Below are positions 1 through 6,647 of a stretch of 7,020 nt of DNA, one piece after another. A program made the translations under genes and the position numbers. Each line of letters opens with the position of its first letter. Positions within the stretch are counted from its first letter, which is position 1. The stretch covers positions 1 through 7,020 of the forward strand of contig CACYDK010000161.1 of the NCBI GenBank assembly GCA_902773155.1, read 5' to 3'. The DNA comes from an uncultured Ruminococcus sp. (GTDB lineage Bacteria; Bacillota; Clostridia; Oscillospirales; Acutalibacteraceae). Below the pieces are notes generated by a model, which was given only the letters and a program-made list of their open reading frames with translations, ran no database searches and had not been told where the DNA came from.

Positions 1-1583
1 ATATCGCCGGTGTACACAACAACAAATCCGGCTCCGTTAGAGAGAGTAGCGTTTCTTACCGTTATGGTGAAATCCTTTGGTGCTCCCAAAAGAGCAGGAT
101 TATCTGACAGCGAATACTGAGTTTTTGCGATGCAGACGGGGAGCTTGTCTCCTCCGAGAGAGCTTATTTCTTTTATAGCCTTTTCAGCGGCTGTGGTATA
201 GACCACGCCGGAGGCGCCGTAGATATTCTCTGCTATAGCCTTGATCTTGTCCTTGATACTTAGCTCAAGCGGATAAATCGGCTTGAAGTCAGAGGGCTTT
301 TCAACAGCCTCGCATACCTTAAGAGCGAGCTCTCTTCCACCGTCTCCGCCGTTTGCAAAAACATCGGAAAGGGCGAAGTCAGCGCCTTTTTCATTACAGT
401 AATTTTTAATGAACTCAAGCTCTTCTTCGGTATCCGTAAGGAAACGATTTATCGCTACGACAACCGGAACATTGTATTTGCGCATATTTTCAATATGAAC
501 GCCAAGGTTGCAGATTCCGTTCTTGAGCGCCTCAAGATTTGGCTCGCCGCATTCTGACTTAGGTACGCCGGCATTGTATTTAAGCGCTCTGGATGTAGCT
601 ACAACAACGATCGCCGAGGGCTTAAGCCCCGCAAAGCGACACTTGATATCGAGGAATTTTTCCGCTCCTAAGTCCGAACCGAAACCTGCCTCGGTAATGC
701 AATAATCCGCAAGCTTCAACGCGAGCTTTGTAGCCGTAACAGAGTTACAGCCATGAGCGATATTAGCGAAGGGGCCTCCATGCATAAGAGCCGGAGTGTT
801 TTCGAGAGTCTGAACAAGGTTGGGCTTGATGGCGTCCTTTAACAGCACAGTCATTGCTCCGTCAGCCTTAATATCGCGAGCGTAAACAGGTTCGCCGCTG
901 TAATTATATGCGATCAAAATATCACCGAGACGCTTCTTTAAATCTTCAATCCCGTCGGCAAGACATAAAATCGCCATAACTTCGCTGGCTACAGTGATGA
1001 TAAAATGATCCTCTCTCGGAGTACCGTTAACCTTGCCTCCGAGTCCTACGACAACGTTTCTAAGCGCGCGGTCGTTCATATCGAGACATCTCTTTATGAG
1101 AATCCTTCTGGGATCGATTCCAAGAGAGTTTCCCTGCTGAATGTGGTTATCGAGCATTGCGCAAAGAAGATTGTTGGCCGCCGTTATAGCGTGCATATCC
1201 CCTGTAAAGTGAAGATTGATATCCTCCATGGGAACAACCTGAGCGTATCCGCCGCCTGCGGCTCCTCCCTTGATTCCGAAAACAGGTCCGAGAGACGGCT
1301 CTCTTAATGCGATTATGGCTTTTTTACCGATTTTAGCCATAGCCTCGCCGAGTCCTGCTGTTGTTGTGGTTTTTCCTTCTCCTGCGGGAGTCGGGTTAAT
1401 AGCGGTGACGAGGATGAGCTTTCCGTCAGGCTTGTCCTTTAAGCGAAGCGCAACGTCATCCGTAAGCTTAGCTTTATAGCGTCCGTAGGGCTCGAGCTCC
1501 TCTTCCCTGATACCGAGCGAGTCGGCGATTTCTTTTATAGGCTTTAATTCAGCCTGCTGTGCGATTTCAATATCAGTCAGCAT
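1..1583 (-). CDS. fhs: Formate--tetrahydrofolate ligase (10-formyl-THF synthetase), 3' end cut by window edge
   Basis: This enzyme ligates formate to tetrahydrofolate using ATP, giving 10-formyl-THF for purine, formyl-Met-tRNA and one-carbon metabolism (and the Wood-Ljungdahl methyl branch in acetogens). It is cytosolic. The reading frame is open for 527 codons to the left edge. The family is about 556 aa, so roughly the last 30 residues are outside the window. Visible motifs are the P-loop TPAGEGKTT (residues 65-73), LREPSLGP (93-100), the glycine-rich FTHFS signature [11 protein letters not shown] (103-113), and the second signature region [12 protein letters not shown] (328-339). The start is ATG at 1583, giving the typical N-terminus MLTDIEIAQ. 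It is preceded by GGAGGT (1594-1599) with a 10-nt spacer. The gene is divergent from the SEDS gene. It alone does not prove acetogenesis, as many non-acetogenic Clostridia carry it. Identity is near certain. Confidence 0.97.
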   Translation of the reverse strand, partial: MLTDIEIAQQAELKPIKEIADSLGIREEELEPYGRYKAKLTDDVALRLKDKPDGKLILVTAINPTPAGEGKTTTTAGLGEAMAKIGKKAIIALREPSLGPVFGIKGGAAGGGYAQVVPMEDINLHFTGDMHAITAANNLLCAMLDNHIQQGNSLGIDPRRILIKRCLDMNDRALRNVVVGLGGKVNGTPREDHFIITVASEVMAILCLADGIEDLKKRLGDILIAYNYSGEPVYARDIKADGAMTVLLKDAIKPNLVQTLENTPALMHGGPFANIAHGCNSVTATKLALKLADYCITEAGFGSDLGAEKFLDIKCRFAGLKPSAIVVVATSRALKYNAGVPKSECGEPNLEALKNGICNLGVHIENMRKYNVPVVVAINRFLTDTEEELEFIKNYCNEKGADFALSDVFANGGDGGRELALKVCEAVEKPSDFKPIYPLELSIKDKIKAIAENIYGASGVVYTTAAEKAIKEISSLGGDKLPVCIAKTQYSLSDNPALLGAPKDFTITVRNATLSNGAGFVVVYTGD

Positions 1584-1618
1584 ATTGAAACACACCTCCA
1601 AACAAAAACATTAGTGGG

Positions 1619-1646
1619 ATTATTCTAACATAAAACAATTGCTCAA
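1619..1646 (-). promoter_or_regulatory. Candidate sigma-A promoter for fhs
   Basis: On the minus strand, TTGAGC (-35, 1646-1641, 4/6 matches to TTGACA) and AATAAT (-10, 1624-1619, 5/6 matches to TATAAT) are separated by 16 bp. The predicted transcript starts near 1612, giving a leader of about 29 nt that contains the fhs Shine-Dalgarno. The spacing is plausible, but the region is AT-rich, so this is only a moderate call. Confidence 0.45.
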
Positions 1647-1668
1647 ATATTCTAATTTGAAAATATAC

Positions 1669-1697
1669 TTGATATTATGAGGTTTTTTCATTATAAT
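1669..1697 (+). promoter_or_regulatory. Sigma-A promoter for the SEDS (FtsW/RodA-like) gene
   Basis: TTGATA (-35, 1669-1674; 5/6 consensus) and TATAAT (-10, 1692-1697; 6/6) are separated by exactly 17 bp. Transcription should begin near 1704. This leaves about 25 nt of leader before the TTG start at 1729. The upstream in-frame ATG at 1699-1701 would then lie before the transcription start and could not be used. Confidence 0.75.
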
Positions 1698-1714
1698 AAT
1701 GGTGATCATAATAT
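1672..1714. repeat. 9-bp inverted repeat flanking the SEDS promoter -10 box
   Basis: ATATTATGA (1672-1680) and TCATAATAT (1706-1714) are perfect reverse complements separated by 25 nt. The dyad is roughly centred on the TATAAT at 1692-1697. The left arm overlaps the -35 box and the right arm covers the first transcribed bases. It could be a repressor operator, but the arms are AT-rich, so chance is a real possibility. Confidence 0.35.
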
Positions 1715-1716
1715 GG

Positions 1717-1723
1717 AAGGTGG
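1717..1723 (+). promoter_or_regulatory. Shine-Dalgarno deciding the TTG start of the SEDS gene
   Basis: AAGGTGG (one mismatch from AAGGAGG) ends 5 nt before the TTG at 1729-1731. The in-frame ATG at 1699 has no comparable site at a suitable distance. Confidence 0.7.
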
Positions 1724-1728
1724 TATTT

Positions 1729-2898
1729 TTGAGCAGGATTTTTGATGAAATCAAGATATATTTCCAGAAAACTGACATTATTCTCTGGATATTTACAGCT
1801 TTAGCCACCGTATACAGCCTTCTGCTTATCAGCGATATGCAAAGAGCAGGCACCTATAACTATATGTTTACGCAGAGTATCGCGATCATTGTCGGCGTAG
1901 TTATGGCCGTGACAGTCTCTCTGATTAATTATAATTTTATGGTAAAATACTGGTGGGTATTCGCTCTTGCCGGAATTGGACTGGCGATGCTGGTATTCTT
2001 GTTCGGAATCAGAGTAAGCGGTACAGACGATACCGCGTGGATACAGCTTCCGGGAGGTTTCACCATACAGCCGTCTGAGTTTATGAAAATTTGTTTCATA
2101 ATCACATTTACTAAGCATCTAAACTTTCTAAAGGAAAAGGAGCTTATCAAATCAGTAATAGGAGTTATAAGCCTGCTTATCCACGTGGGGATTCCTATTA
2201 TGCTGATCCACGCTCAGGGCGACGACGGAACTGTGCTTATTTTCGCAGTTATGGCAATTGTGATGTCATTTTTAGCCGGAGTACAGACCCGATATTTCGC
2301 AATTCTCGGCGGAGCTGTCGCTGTGGGGCTACCTCTGCTTTGGACGTTCTTTTTAAACGACGAGCACCGAAACCGTATTTTGGCGTTATTCGACCTTGAC
2401 GGCAATGCTCTGACAAACTACGGATGGCAGCAGTATCAGGGAAAGGTCAGCATAGCCTCCGGTCAGCTCACAGGCTCAGGACTGTATAACGGAACCAGAG
2501 TTGAGTACGGGATCGTTCCCGAGCAAGAAAACGACTTTATCTTTACTGTTGCGGGAGAGGAATTTGGGTTTATCGGCTGCGCCGTACTTTTGATTATTCT
2601 TTTAGTTATAGTTTTCAGGATACTTATCAACGCAAGAAAAGCCTATGATAACAAAGGCTCGCTCATATGCTGCGGAGTATTCGCCATGATAGCCTCGCAA
2701 ACCGTAATCAATATTGGTATGGTACTCGGAATGATTCCCGTAATCGGAATAACGCTTCCGTTTTTCAGCTCAGGAGGCACCTCGGTGATGAGTATGATGC
2801 TCAGCATAGGACTTGTGCAAAGCGTAATGTACAATCAGGAGGATGATATGGACAAAGCTAAGATAAGAATAGGAAGTCAAAGCAGAAGAAAGATTTAA
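1729..2898 (+). CDS. SEDS-family peptidoglycan glycosyltransferase (FtsW/RodA/SpoVE-like)
   Basis: SEDS proteins are multi-pass membrane enzymes that polymerise lipid II into glycan strands, normally with a class B PBP partner. The product is 389 aa from the TTG start (399 aa from the unlikely ATG at 1699). About ten hydrophobic segments are visible. Residues 98-120 give the SGTDDTAWIQLPGG and QPSEF region. Residues 163-168 (QGDDGT) correspond to the family's QPDLGT. Residues 266-282 contain ENDFIFTVAGEEFGF, whose Asp (D269) aligns with the catalytic Asp of RodA/FtsW. Residues 334-352 (GMIPVIGITLPFFSSGGTS) match the C-terminal family motif. Several positions depart from consensus (QPDLGT to QGDDGT, PFISYGG to PFFSSGG). 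I cannot decide between the RodA, FtsW and SpoVE subfamilies. No PBP gene is adjacent. It is a single-gene unit with its own promoter and terminator. A short basic tail (KIRIGSQSRRKI) ends the protein. Confidence 0.92.
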   Translation: MSRIFDEIKIYFQKTDIILWIFTALATVYSLLLISDMQRAGTYNYMFTQSIAIIVGVVMAVTVSLINYNFMVKYWWVFALAGIGLAMLVFLFGIRVSGTDDTAWIQLPGGFTIQPSEFMKICFIITFTKHLNFLKEKELIKSVIGVISLLIHVGIPIMLIHAQGDDGTVLIFAVMAIVMSFLAGVQTRYFAILGGAVAVGLPLLWTFFLNDEHRNRILALFDLDGNALTNYGWQQYQGKVSIASGQLTGSGLYNGTRVEYGIVPEQENDFIFTVAGEEFGFIGCAVLLIILLVIVFRILINARKAYDNKGSLICCGVFAMIASQTVINIGMVLGMIPVIGITLPFFSSGGTSVMSMMLSIGLVQSVMYNQEDDMDKAKIRIGSQSRRKI

Positions 2899-2953
2899 AA
2901 ATTTTTCGCTATTACTGAGTCGCGTTATAAATTCGTATATGAAAGCACTGCAA

Positions 2954-3000
2954 AAGGCACATAACCTTCAACTCTGTCGGTTATGTGCCTTATTGTTTTT
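2954..3000 (+). terminator. Rho-independent terminator between convergent genes
   Basis: AAGGCACATAACC (2954-2966) pairs perfectly with GGTTATGTGCCTT (2979-2991) as a 13-bp stem with a 12-nt loop. It is followed by ATTGTTTTT on the plus strand. It lies 55 nt after the SEDS stop codon. On the minus strand the same stem is followed by only four T (CCTTTTG), so it may also terminate cdaR transcripts, less strongly. The rest of the 129-bp gap (2899-3027) shows nothing else recognisable. Confidence 0.88.
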
Positions 3001-3027
3001 ATTCGGGAATTGTTCTTCCCCTACTTA

Positions 3028-4290
3028 TCATTCATTTTTTGTTACATAGAGATTAACCTTATATGTACCGTAGATCCAGCAGCTTCCGGAATCAGTGATG
3101 CTCACGGTCGCGGGTAAGGTTATTGAGCCTGTAGTGCCGTCTATATCCGAGGCTTCCACCTTACAGGATAAATCAGATGAGGTAATGTTACTCAAGTCAT
3201 CGCGTCGTCCTACAGCAGTAACGCTAAGGCTTTCGGTAGAAACAGAGTAGGAATAAGCGTCGTCAAGACCCTCAACAGAAATATCGGTCACAGTGCAGGT
3301 TTTTGTTTTAAAGGAGCTGAGATCTATCGTAACATTTACCTTTTCGGTATCGCTGAGATTGACACAATTAGCCGGAAGATTAATCTCGAGATTCAGCTTT
3401 TGCTTTTTATTGCTGAGCGTCCTGAAATCAACTTCGGAAGTAGAGATATATTCCAAACTATCGAGAACAGTTTTGGGAGCCGCTATAAGAATCTTTTGCG
3501 GCGAAACAGTAACGTAATCATCGATATTGAGATCAGTCGGAGCGTTTTTGAAGTTAACCTTCAGCGCAACCTCTTTCTCGGGAAGAACCGAGAAGTTAGC
3601 TGTGATTTTCTCTTCGCTGAGAGTAAGCATATTGTTGGTAAGCTCTGAGCCGGAATTGTCGTAAAGCTTAACATCGCATTCGATAGAGGTGTCATCCTTA
3701 AGCTCGCCCTTGACCTCTCCGTCTATAACAGCCTTTGCGATTTTAGAGATCTCGGTCTGAGGACCGGATACTGTGACTTCGTCCGAGGAAAGATTCACAG
3801 CGGCGTGATAGCCGTCGGAAACATTGTACTTTATACGGTTTTCGATGTCAAAGGAAAGCTCCCGTTTGTGATCGACAAAAATCGTAATTACCGAAGGAGA
3901 TACCGAGGATGTGATGTTGAAATTGTCCGAGGAATTGGCTTTTCGGGCTGTGAGAGATAAGGGATAGGTTCCGGAGGTCGAGATCGTACCGGCGGTTTGC
4001 GCTGAAACAATAATATCGTCGGAGGATATAGAGCCCAGGGCTACACGGTTTCCGGTGACAGTTACAGCAGCCTTTTGCTCTGCGCCCGAGAATATTTCGA
4101 GTCCGCTGTCAACAGCCTCGTCCGAAAGGTTGATCTGGATAGGAATGTTAGTAACGGTCGAAGAATTCTCGTTAGAATCGCTTAGACTGACAACCATCCA
4201 GATTATTACTGAGAGCACAACAGAAAATACGAGCAGAAATTTAGAGTTTCTGAAAAGACCGTTAATGCCCTTTCGTTGCTTATTTTTCAT
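3028..4290 (-). CDS. cdaR: CdaR, YbbR-domain regulator of the diadenylate cyclase CdaA
   Basis: CdaR is a membrane-anchored extracytoplasmic protein that binds CdaA and modulates c-di-AMP synthesis. The 420-aa product has a short basic N-terminus and one membrane segment at about residues 17-36. A long, beta-rich, Ser/Thr-rich exported part follows. Four YbbR-type repeats can be seen from their recurring core strand followed by a helix: VTVTG at 76-80, VTVSG at 172-176, ILIAAP at 267-272 and LSVTAVG at 355-361, spaced about 90-95 residues. Four repeats and about 420 aa agree with Firmicutes CdaR. The ATG at 4290 follows AGGAG (4298-4302) with a 7-nt spacer. It overlaps the cdaA stop codon by 11 nt, which suggests translational coupling. 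Sequence identity among YbbR proteins is low, so the name rests on architecture plus adjacency to cdaA. glmM, the usual third gene of this operon, does not follow. Confidence 0.92.
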   Translation of the reverse strand: MKNKQRKGINGLFRNSKFLLVFSVVLSVIIWMVVSLSDSNENSSTVTNIPIQINLSDEAVDSGLEIFSGAEQKAAVTVTGNRVALGSISSDDIIVSAQTAGTISTSGTYPLSLTARKANSSDNFNITSSVSPSVITIFVDHKRELSFDIENRIKYNVSDGYHAAVNLSSDEVTVSGPQTEISKIAKAVIDGEVKGELKDDTSIECDVKLYDNSGSELTNNMLTLSEEKITANFSVLPEKEVALKVNFKNAPTDLNIDDYVTVSPQKILIAAPKTVLDSLEYISTSEVDFRTLSNKKQKLNLEINLPANCVNLSDTEKVNVTIDLSSFKTKTCTVTDISVEGLDDAYSYSVSTESLSVTAVGRRDDLSNITSSDLSCKVEASDIDGTTGSITLPATVSITDSGSCWIYGTYKVNLYVTKNE

Positions 4291-5167
4291 CCTTATTCTC
4301 CTTTCTTTTTGAGGAAAATCTTGATGAATTCTTTATATAGATTTTTGTGTCGTCGACAAGAAGGGATTCGAGCTCGGCTATCAATGTCTCTCGCTCAAAT
4401 TCTCTGCGCAATCTGCCGTTAACAGCTACGGAAATTGAGCCGGTCTCTTCACTGACAACAACTACTACAGCGTCGGAGATCTCGCTTATACCGAGCGCGG
4501 CTCTGTGACGTGTTCCAAGGTTGATGTCGACTCCCTTGTTGCTCGTCAGCGGAAGAATACACCCGGAGGCATATATTATACCGTCGCGAATTATTGTGGC
4601 GCCGTCATGAAGCGGAGCTTTGTTAAAGAAGATATTTCCAAACAGCGCGACGGATGGACGGGCGTTCAATACTGTTCCCGTATCGGCGATATCTGAAAGC
4701 TTGACGTCTCTTTCAAATACTATGAGCGCGCCTGTGCGGGAATTTGAGAATACAACCGCAGCGTCGGCAACGTTGATAATGGCGTTCTTGATTATCTTTA
4801 CCTCTTCTGCGTTTTTTTCGTTTTTAATAAATATACCGAAATATCGGCGGAAAAACGAGCTTTGTCCAAGACGTTCAAGGGCTTTTCTGATTTCCGGCTG
4901 AAAAATAATAGCGATAATCAAAACCGAGAACTCAAACAACAGCCGTAAAAGACCGGTAAGCATCGTAAGCCCGAACAATGATGAAAGAATATACACAGCC
5001 AGCAATACGGCTACGCCTTTAAGAAGCTGCTCGGCTCTGGTTTCGTGCACAAGCTTAAAGAGGCTGAAAATAACAAATGATATAGCGAGAATGTCTATGA
5101 TGTCATTAATCCGAATTGTACGGAAAACCGACAGCAAATCGTTAAAGAACTGCGCAATAACATTCAT
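4280..5167 (-). CDS. cdaA: CdaA (DacA), membrane diadenylate cyclase
   Basis: This enzyme converts two ATP to cyclic di-AMP, a second messenger for potassium, osmolyte and cell-wall homeostasis. The product is 295 aa. Three membrane segments lie at about residues 22-41, 50-68 and 72-90. They are followed by the linker QPEIRKALERLGQ (90-102) typical of CdaA. The DAC domain follows, with the catalytic motifs DGA (188-190, in NKAPLHDGATI) and RHR (220-222, in GTRHRAALG). All key residues are present, so it should be active. The start chosen is ATG at 5167, with AGGAGG (5175-5180) 7 nt upstream. An in-frame TTG at 5227 would add 20 residues, but it coincides with the promoter -35 box and lies upstream of the predicted transcription start. 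The Lys-rich tail (SSKRKENKDEK) overlaps cdaR by 11 nt. Confidence 0.96.
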   Translation of the reverse strand: MNVIAQFFNDLLSVFRTIRINDIIDILAISFVIFSLFKLVHETRAEQLLKGVAVLLAVYILSSLFGLTMLTGLLRLLFEFSVLIIAIIFQPEIRKALERLGQSSFFRRYFGIFIKNEKNAEEVKIIKNAIINVADAAVVFSNSRTGALIVFERDVKLSDIADTGTVLNARPSVALFGNIFFNKAPLHDGATIIRDGIIYASGCILPLTSNKGVDINLGTRHRAALGISEISDAVVVVVSEETGSISVAVNGRLRREFERETLIAELESLLVDDTKIYIKNSSRFSSKRKENKDEK

Positions 5168-5174
5168 ATCAAAA

Positions 5175-5180
5175 CCTCCT
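5175..5180 (-). promoter_or_regulatory. Perfect Shine-Dalgarno of cdaA
   Basis: AGGAGG on the minus strand, 7 nt from the ATG at 5167, fixes the cdaA start. It is also inside the downstream arm of the inverted repeat at 5175-5218. Confidence 0.9.
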
Positions 5181-5218
5181 GTTCGCAAATATATTAGTAT
5201 TATATCACAAACAGGAGG
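5175..5218 (-). repeat. Inverted repeat pairing anti-SD with the cdaA SD across the -10 box
   Basis: On the minus strand, CCTCCTGTT (5218-5210) and AACAGGAGG (5183-5175) are perfect reverse complements with 26 nt between them. Pairing can continue inward through U-G, G-C, U-G, G-U and A-U, giving about 14 pairs in RNA. The downstream arm is the cdaA Shine-Dalgarno. Only transcripts initiating upstream (from the desulfurase side) would carry both arms. The arm is followed by TTTT, so a weak terminator role for upstream transcripts is an alternative. A DNA operator is a third option. Confidence 0.65.
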
Positions 5219-5227
5219 CGTATTCAA
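5199..5227 (-). promoter_or_regulatory. Sigma-A promoter for cdaA-cdaR
   Basis: On the minus strand, TTGAAT (-35, 5227-5222; 4/6 consensus) and TATAAT (-10, 5204-5199; 6/6) are separated by 17 bp. The -35 begins 4 nt after the desulfurase stop codon. Transcription should begin near 5192, giving a leader of about 25 nt. This indicates that cdaA-cdaR can be expressed independently of the upstream genes. Confidence 0.75.
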
Positions 5228-5231
5228 GATG

Positions 5232-6368
5232 TTATTTTATATTATATACCGCAGAACATAGTCGCATTATATCATTTTCTGTTGAAAATACAGACGGAAC
5301 TATTCTGACGGTACCGGTGTTCAGCGTATTTTTCGATTTATGGGCGAGCATTGCGCAGTGAAGTCCGGCTCTTACAGCAATATTATACCTCTTGTTCAGA
5401 ATCTCCGAAACCTCCTCGCTGTCTCTGCCGTCGATATTAAAAGAAAGGACAGGAACGTTTTTTTCGGAGTCGGGTAGCTCTGTGTAAAGCTTTACATGAG
5501 GAAACTTTTCAAGAGCTTTGTATGCATTTCTGATAAGCTGCATTTCCCTTTCCCCTGTTTTATCGATTCCATTAGAGTTAACAAAATCTATACCGCTCTT
5601 GAGGCCGGCTATTCCCGCGAGATTTGGGGTTCCGCTCTCAAATTTATCCGGTAAAATAGGCGGTTGAGCGGATTGCTCTGAATTACTGCCCGTCCCTCCC
5701 TCAGTGAGGCTATCAGGGATCCTGCCGCAGTTTATAACAAAACCTCCGGTACCCATAGGACCATATAGTCCCTTATGACCCGCGAAGCAAAGGTAATTGA
5801 TCGCTGAGCCTTTCAGGTCGATCGGGACGATCCCGGCTGTCTGAGCGGAGTCGACGCAGGTCAGGATCCCATATTCACGGAATAACGCGCAAAGTCTTTC
5901 TACCGGAAGTCTTACTCCGAATACGTTCGACGCGTGCGTGCATACAAGCAGCTTTGTATTGCTTTGGATCGCCGAGCGAAAGTTCATCAGCGTCTGTTCA
6001 TCGTCACCGTCAGCAACCCGTGCGACTGTATAGGATATATCGCGTTCCTTAAGCTTTTCAAGCGGTCTCAAAACAGCGTTGTGCTCATAGGAAGAGATAA
6101 CAACATGGTCGCCTTCTTTTAAAACACCCTTGATAACGGTGTTTAAGGCCGTGGTGCAGTTGAGTGTAAAAATAACCCTTGAAGGATCGTCGCATCCGAA
6201 GAATTCAGCGGCTGTGCTCCTTGCGGAATACATCAGCTCGGAGGCTCTCATAGCGAGGTTGTGTCCGCCGCGTCCCGGATTTGCTCCGTTTACGAACGCG
6301 TTATTCACCGCGTTTATTACGCTTCGGGGCTTCGGGTAGGTCGTAGCTCCGTTATCAAGATAAATCAT
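5232..6368 (-). CDS. Cysteine desulfurase-family aminotransferase class V (EF2568-like)
   Basis: This is a PLP enzyme of the NifS/SufS/CsdA fold, expected to take sulfur from cysteine (or selenium from selenocysteine) as an enzyme-bound persulfide. The product is 378 aa, the usual length. Visible features are the N-terminal IYLDNGATTYPKP, the PLP-stacking His of YEHNAV (H96), the VDSAQ Asp/Gln pair (D173, Q176), the Schiff-base Lys in AGHKGLYGP (K199), and the catalytic Cys in RAGLHCAML (C338). The start MIYLDN and this Cys context resemble the TIGR01977 group, whose EF2568 prototype sits in a selenium-dependent molybdenum hydroxylase cluster. ATG at 6368 is preferred, with GGTGA (6378-6374) just upstream. 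An in-frame GTG at 6377 lies within that site and would add three residues. The gene overlaps the DUF3343 gene by 14 nt. The in vivo sulfur acceptor is unknown; no IscU/SufU gene is nearby. Confidence 0.9.
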   Translation of the reverse strand: MIYLDNGATTYPKPRSVINAVNNAFVNGANPGRGGHNLAMRASELMYSARSTAAEFFGCDDPSRVIFTLNCTTALNTVIKGVLKEGDHVVISSYEHNAVLRPLEKLKERDISYTVARVADGDDEQTLMNFRSAIQSNTKLLVCTHASNVFGVRLPVERLCALFREYGILTCVDSAQTAGIVPIDLKGSAINYLCFAGHKGLYGPMGTGGFVINCGRIPDSLTEGGTGSNSEQSAQPPILPDKFESGTPNLAGIAGLKSGIDFVNSNGIDKTGEREMQLIRNAYKALEKFPHVKLYTELPDSEKNVPVLSFNIDGRDSEEVSEILNKRYNIAVRAGLHCAMLAHKSKNTLNTGTVRIVPSVFSTENDIMRLCSAVYNIK

Positions 6369-6588
6369 ACTCTTCACCGGGAGCTCGTCCGTGAACCATT
6401 ATTCCATTTTGTAGCAGTATACCTTCCGCTTTATTATAATCTCCGTATATTTTCAGCCCGTAGGAGCACGCTCCTCTGCCTTTGGAGGCGGGAATTCGCT
6501 TTACGAGCGCTCTTATTCTGTGTTTTTTTAATAAATCTCTGGCTCTCATAGCTTCTGTAACTGATGAGAGCTGCAATAAATTATCCAT
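6355..6588 (-). CDS. DUF3343 small protein, putative Se/S carrier-like
   Basis: This 77-aa cytosolic protein resembles DUF3343, the family Pfam labels as a putative selenium/sulfur carrier. The fit rests on small size, the N-terminal pattern LLQLSSVTEAMRARDLLKKH (3-22), a basic middle with a Pro (RIPASKGRGA, 31-40), and a single Cys (C41) in ACSYGLKIY, where the family usually has its conserved Cys. The start is ATG at 6588 with GAGGTG (6600-6595) 6 nt upstream. An in-frame TTG at 6651 would add 21 residues and overlap the RluA-like gene, and it has no good ribosome site. Its end overlaps the desulfurase start, implying coupled translation and a shared pathway. A carrier of the desulfurase persulfide via C41 is an attractive but unproven role. 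Confidence 0.8.
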   Translation of the reverse strand: MDNLLQLSSVTEAMRARDLLKKHRIRALVKRIPASKGRGACSYGLKIYGDYNKAEGILLQNGIMVHGRAPGEEYDLS

Positions 6589-6610
6589 TATTTTCACCTC
6601 GTTACATTCC

Positions 6611-6616
6611 ATTATA
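6611..6616 (-). promoter_or_regulatory. Isolated -10-like TATAAT upstream of the DUF3343 gene
   Basis: A perfect TATAAT on the minus strand lies in the 59-nt gap after the RluA-like gene. It would give a leader of about 16 nt that includes the DUF3343 Shine-Dalgarno. No recognisable -35 box occurs at 16-18 bp and there is no TGn extension, so this may be chance. The DUF3343-desulfurase pair could equally be read from the upstream gene. Confidence 0.28.
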
Positions 6617-6647
6617 TGCGGGGTGAAGTATATAAGTGCCTTAAACC

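Noticed and set aside
1005..1307. Plus-strand open frames inside fhs (also 508-705 and 1270-1479)
   Set aside because: They are antisense to a fully conserved coding sequence, have no recognisable domain or ribosome site, and are shadows of fhs.
1643..1660. Short dyad TCAAAT-N6-ATTTGA next to the fhs -35 box
   Set aside because: Six-base AT-rich arms are expected by chance in such a region; nothing else supports an operator.
1584..1698. Possible tetrahydrofolate riboswitch upstream of fhs
   Set aside because: The fhs leader predicted from the candidate promoter is about 29 nt, and the remaining intergenic DNA is AT-rich without the G-rich paired elements of a THF riboswitch.
4505..4901. Plus-strand open frames antisense to the CdaA catalytic domain
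   Set aside because: They are low-quality reading frames opposite a conserved domain without ribosome sites.
5168..5227. 20-residue N-terminal extension of CdaA from the TTG at 5227
   Set aside because: The TTG is the -35 box, the extension lies upstream of the predicted transcript start, and the ATG at 5167 has a perfect AGGAGG at the right distance.
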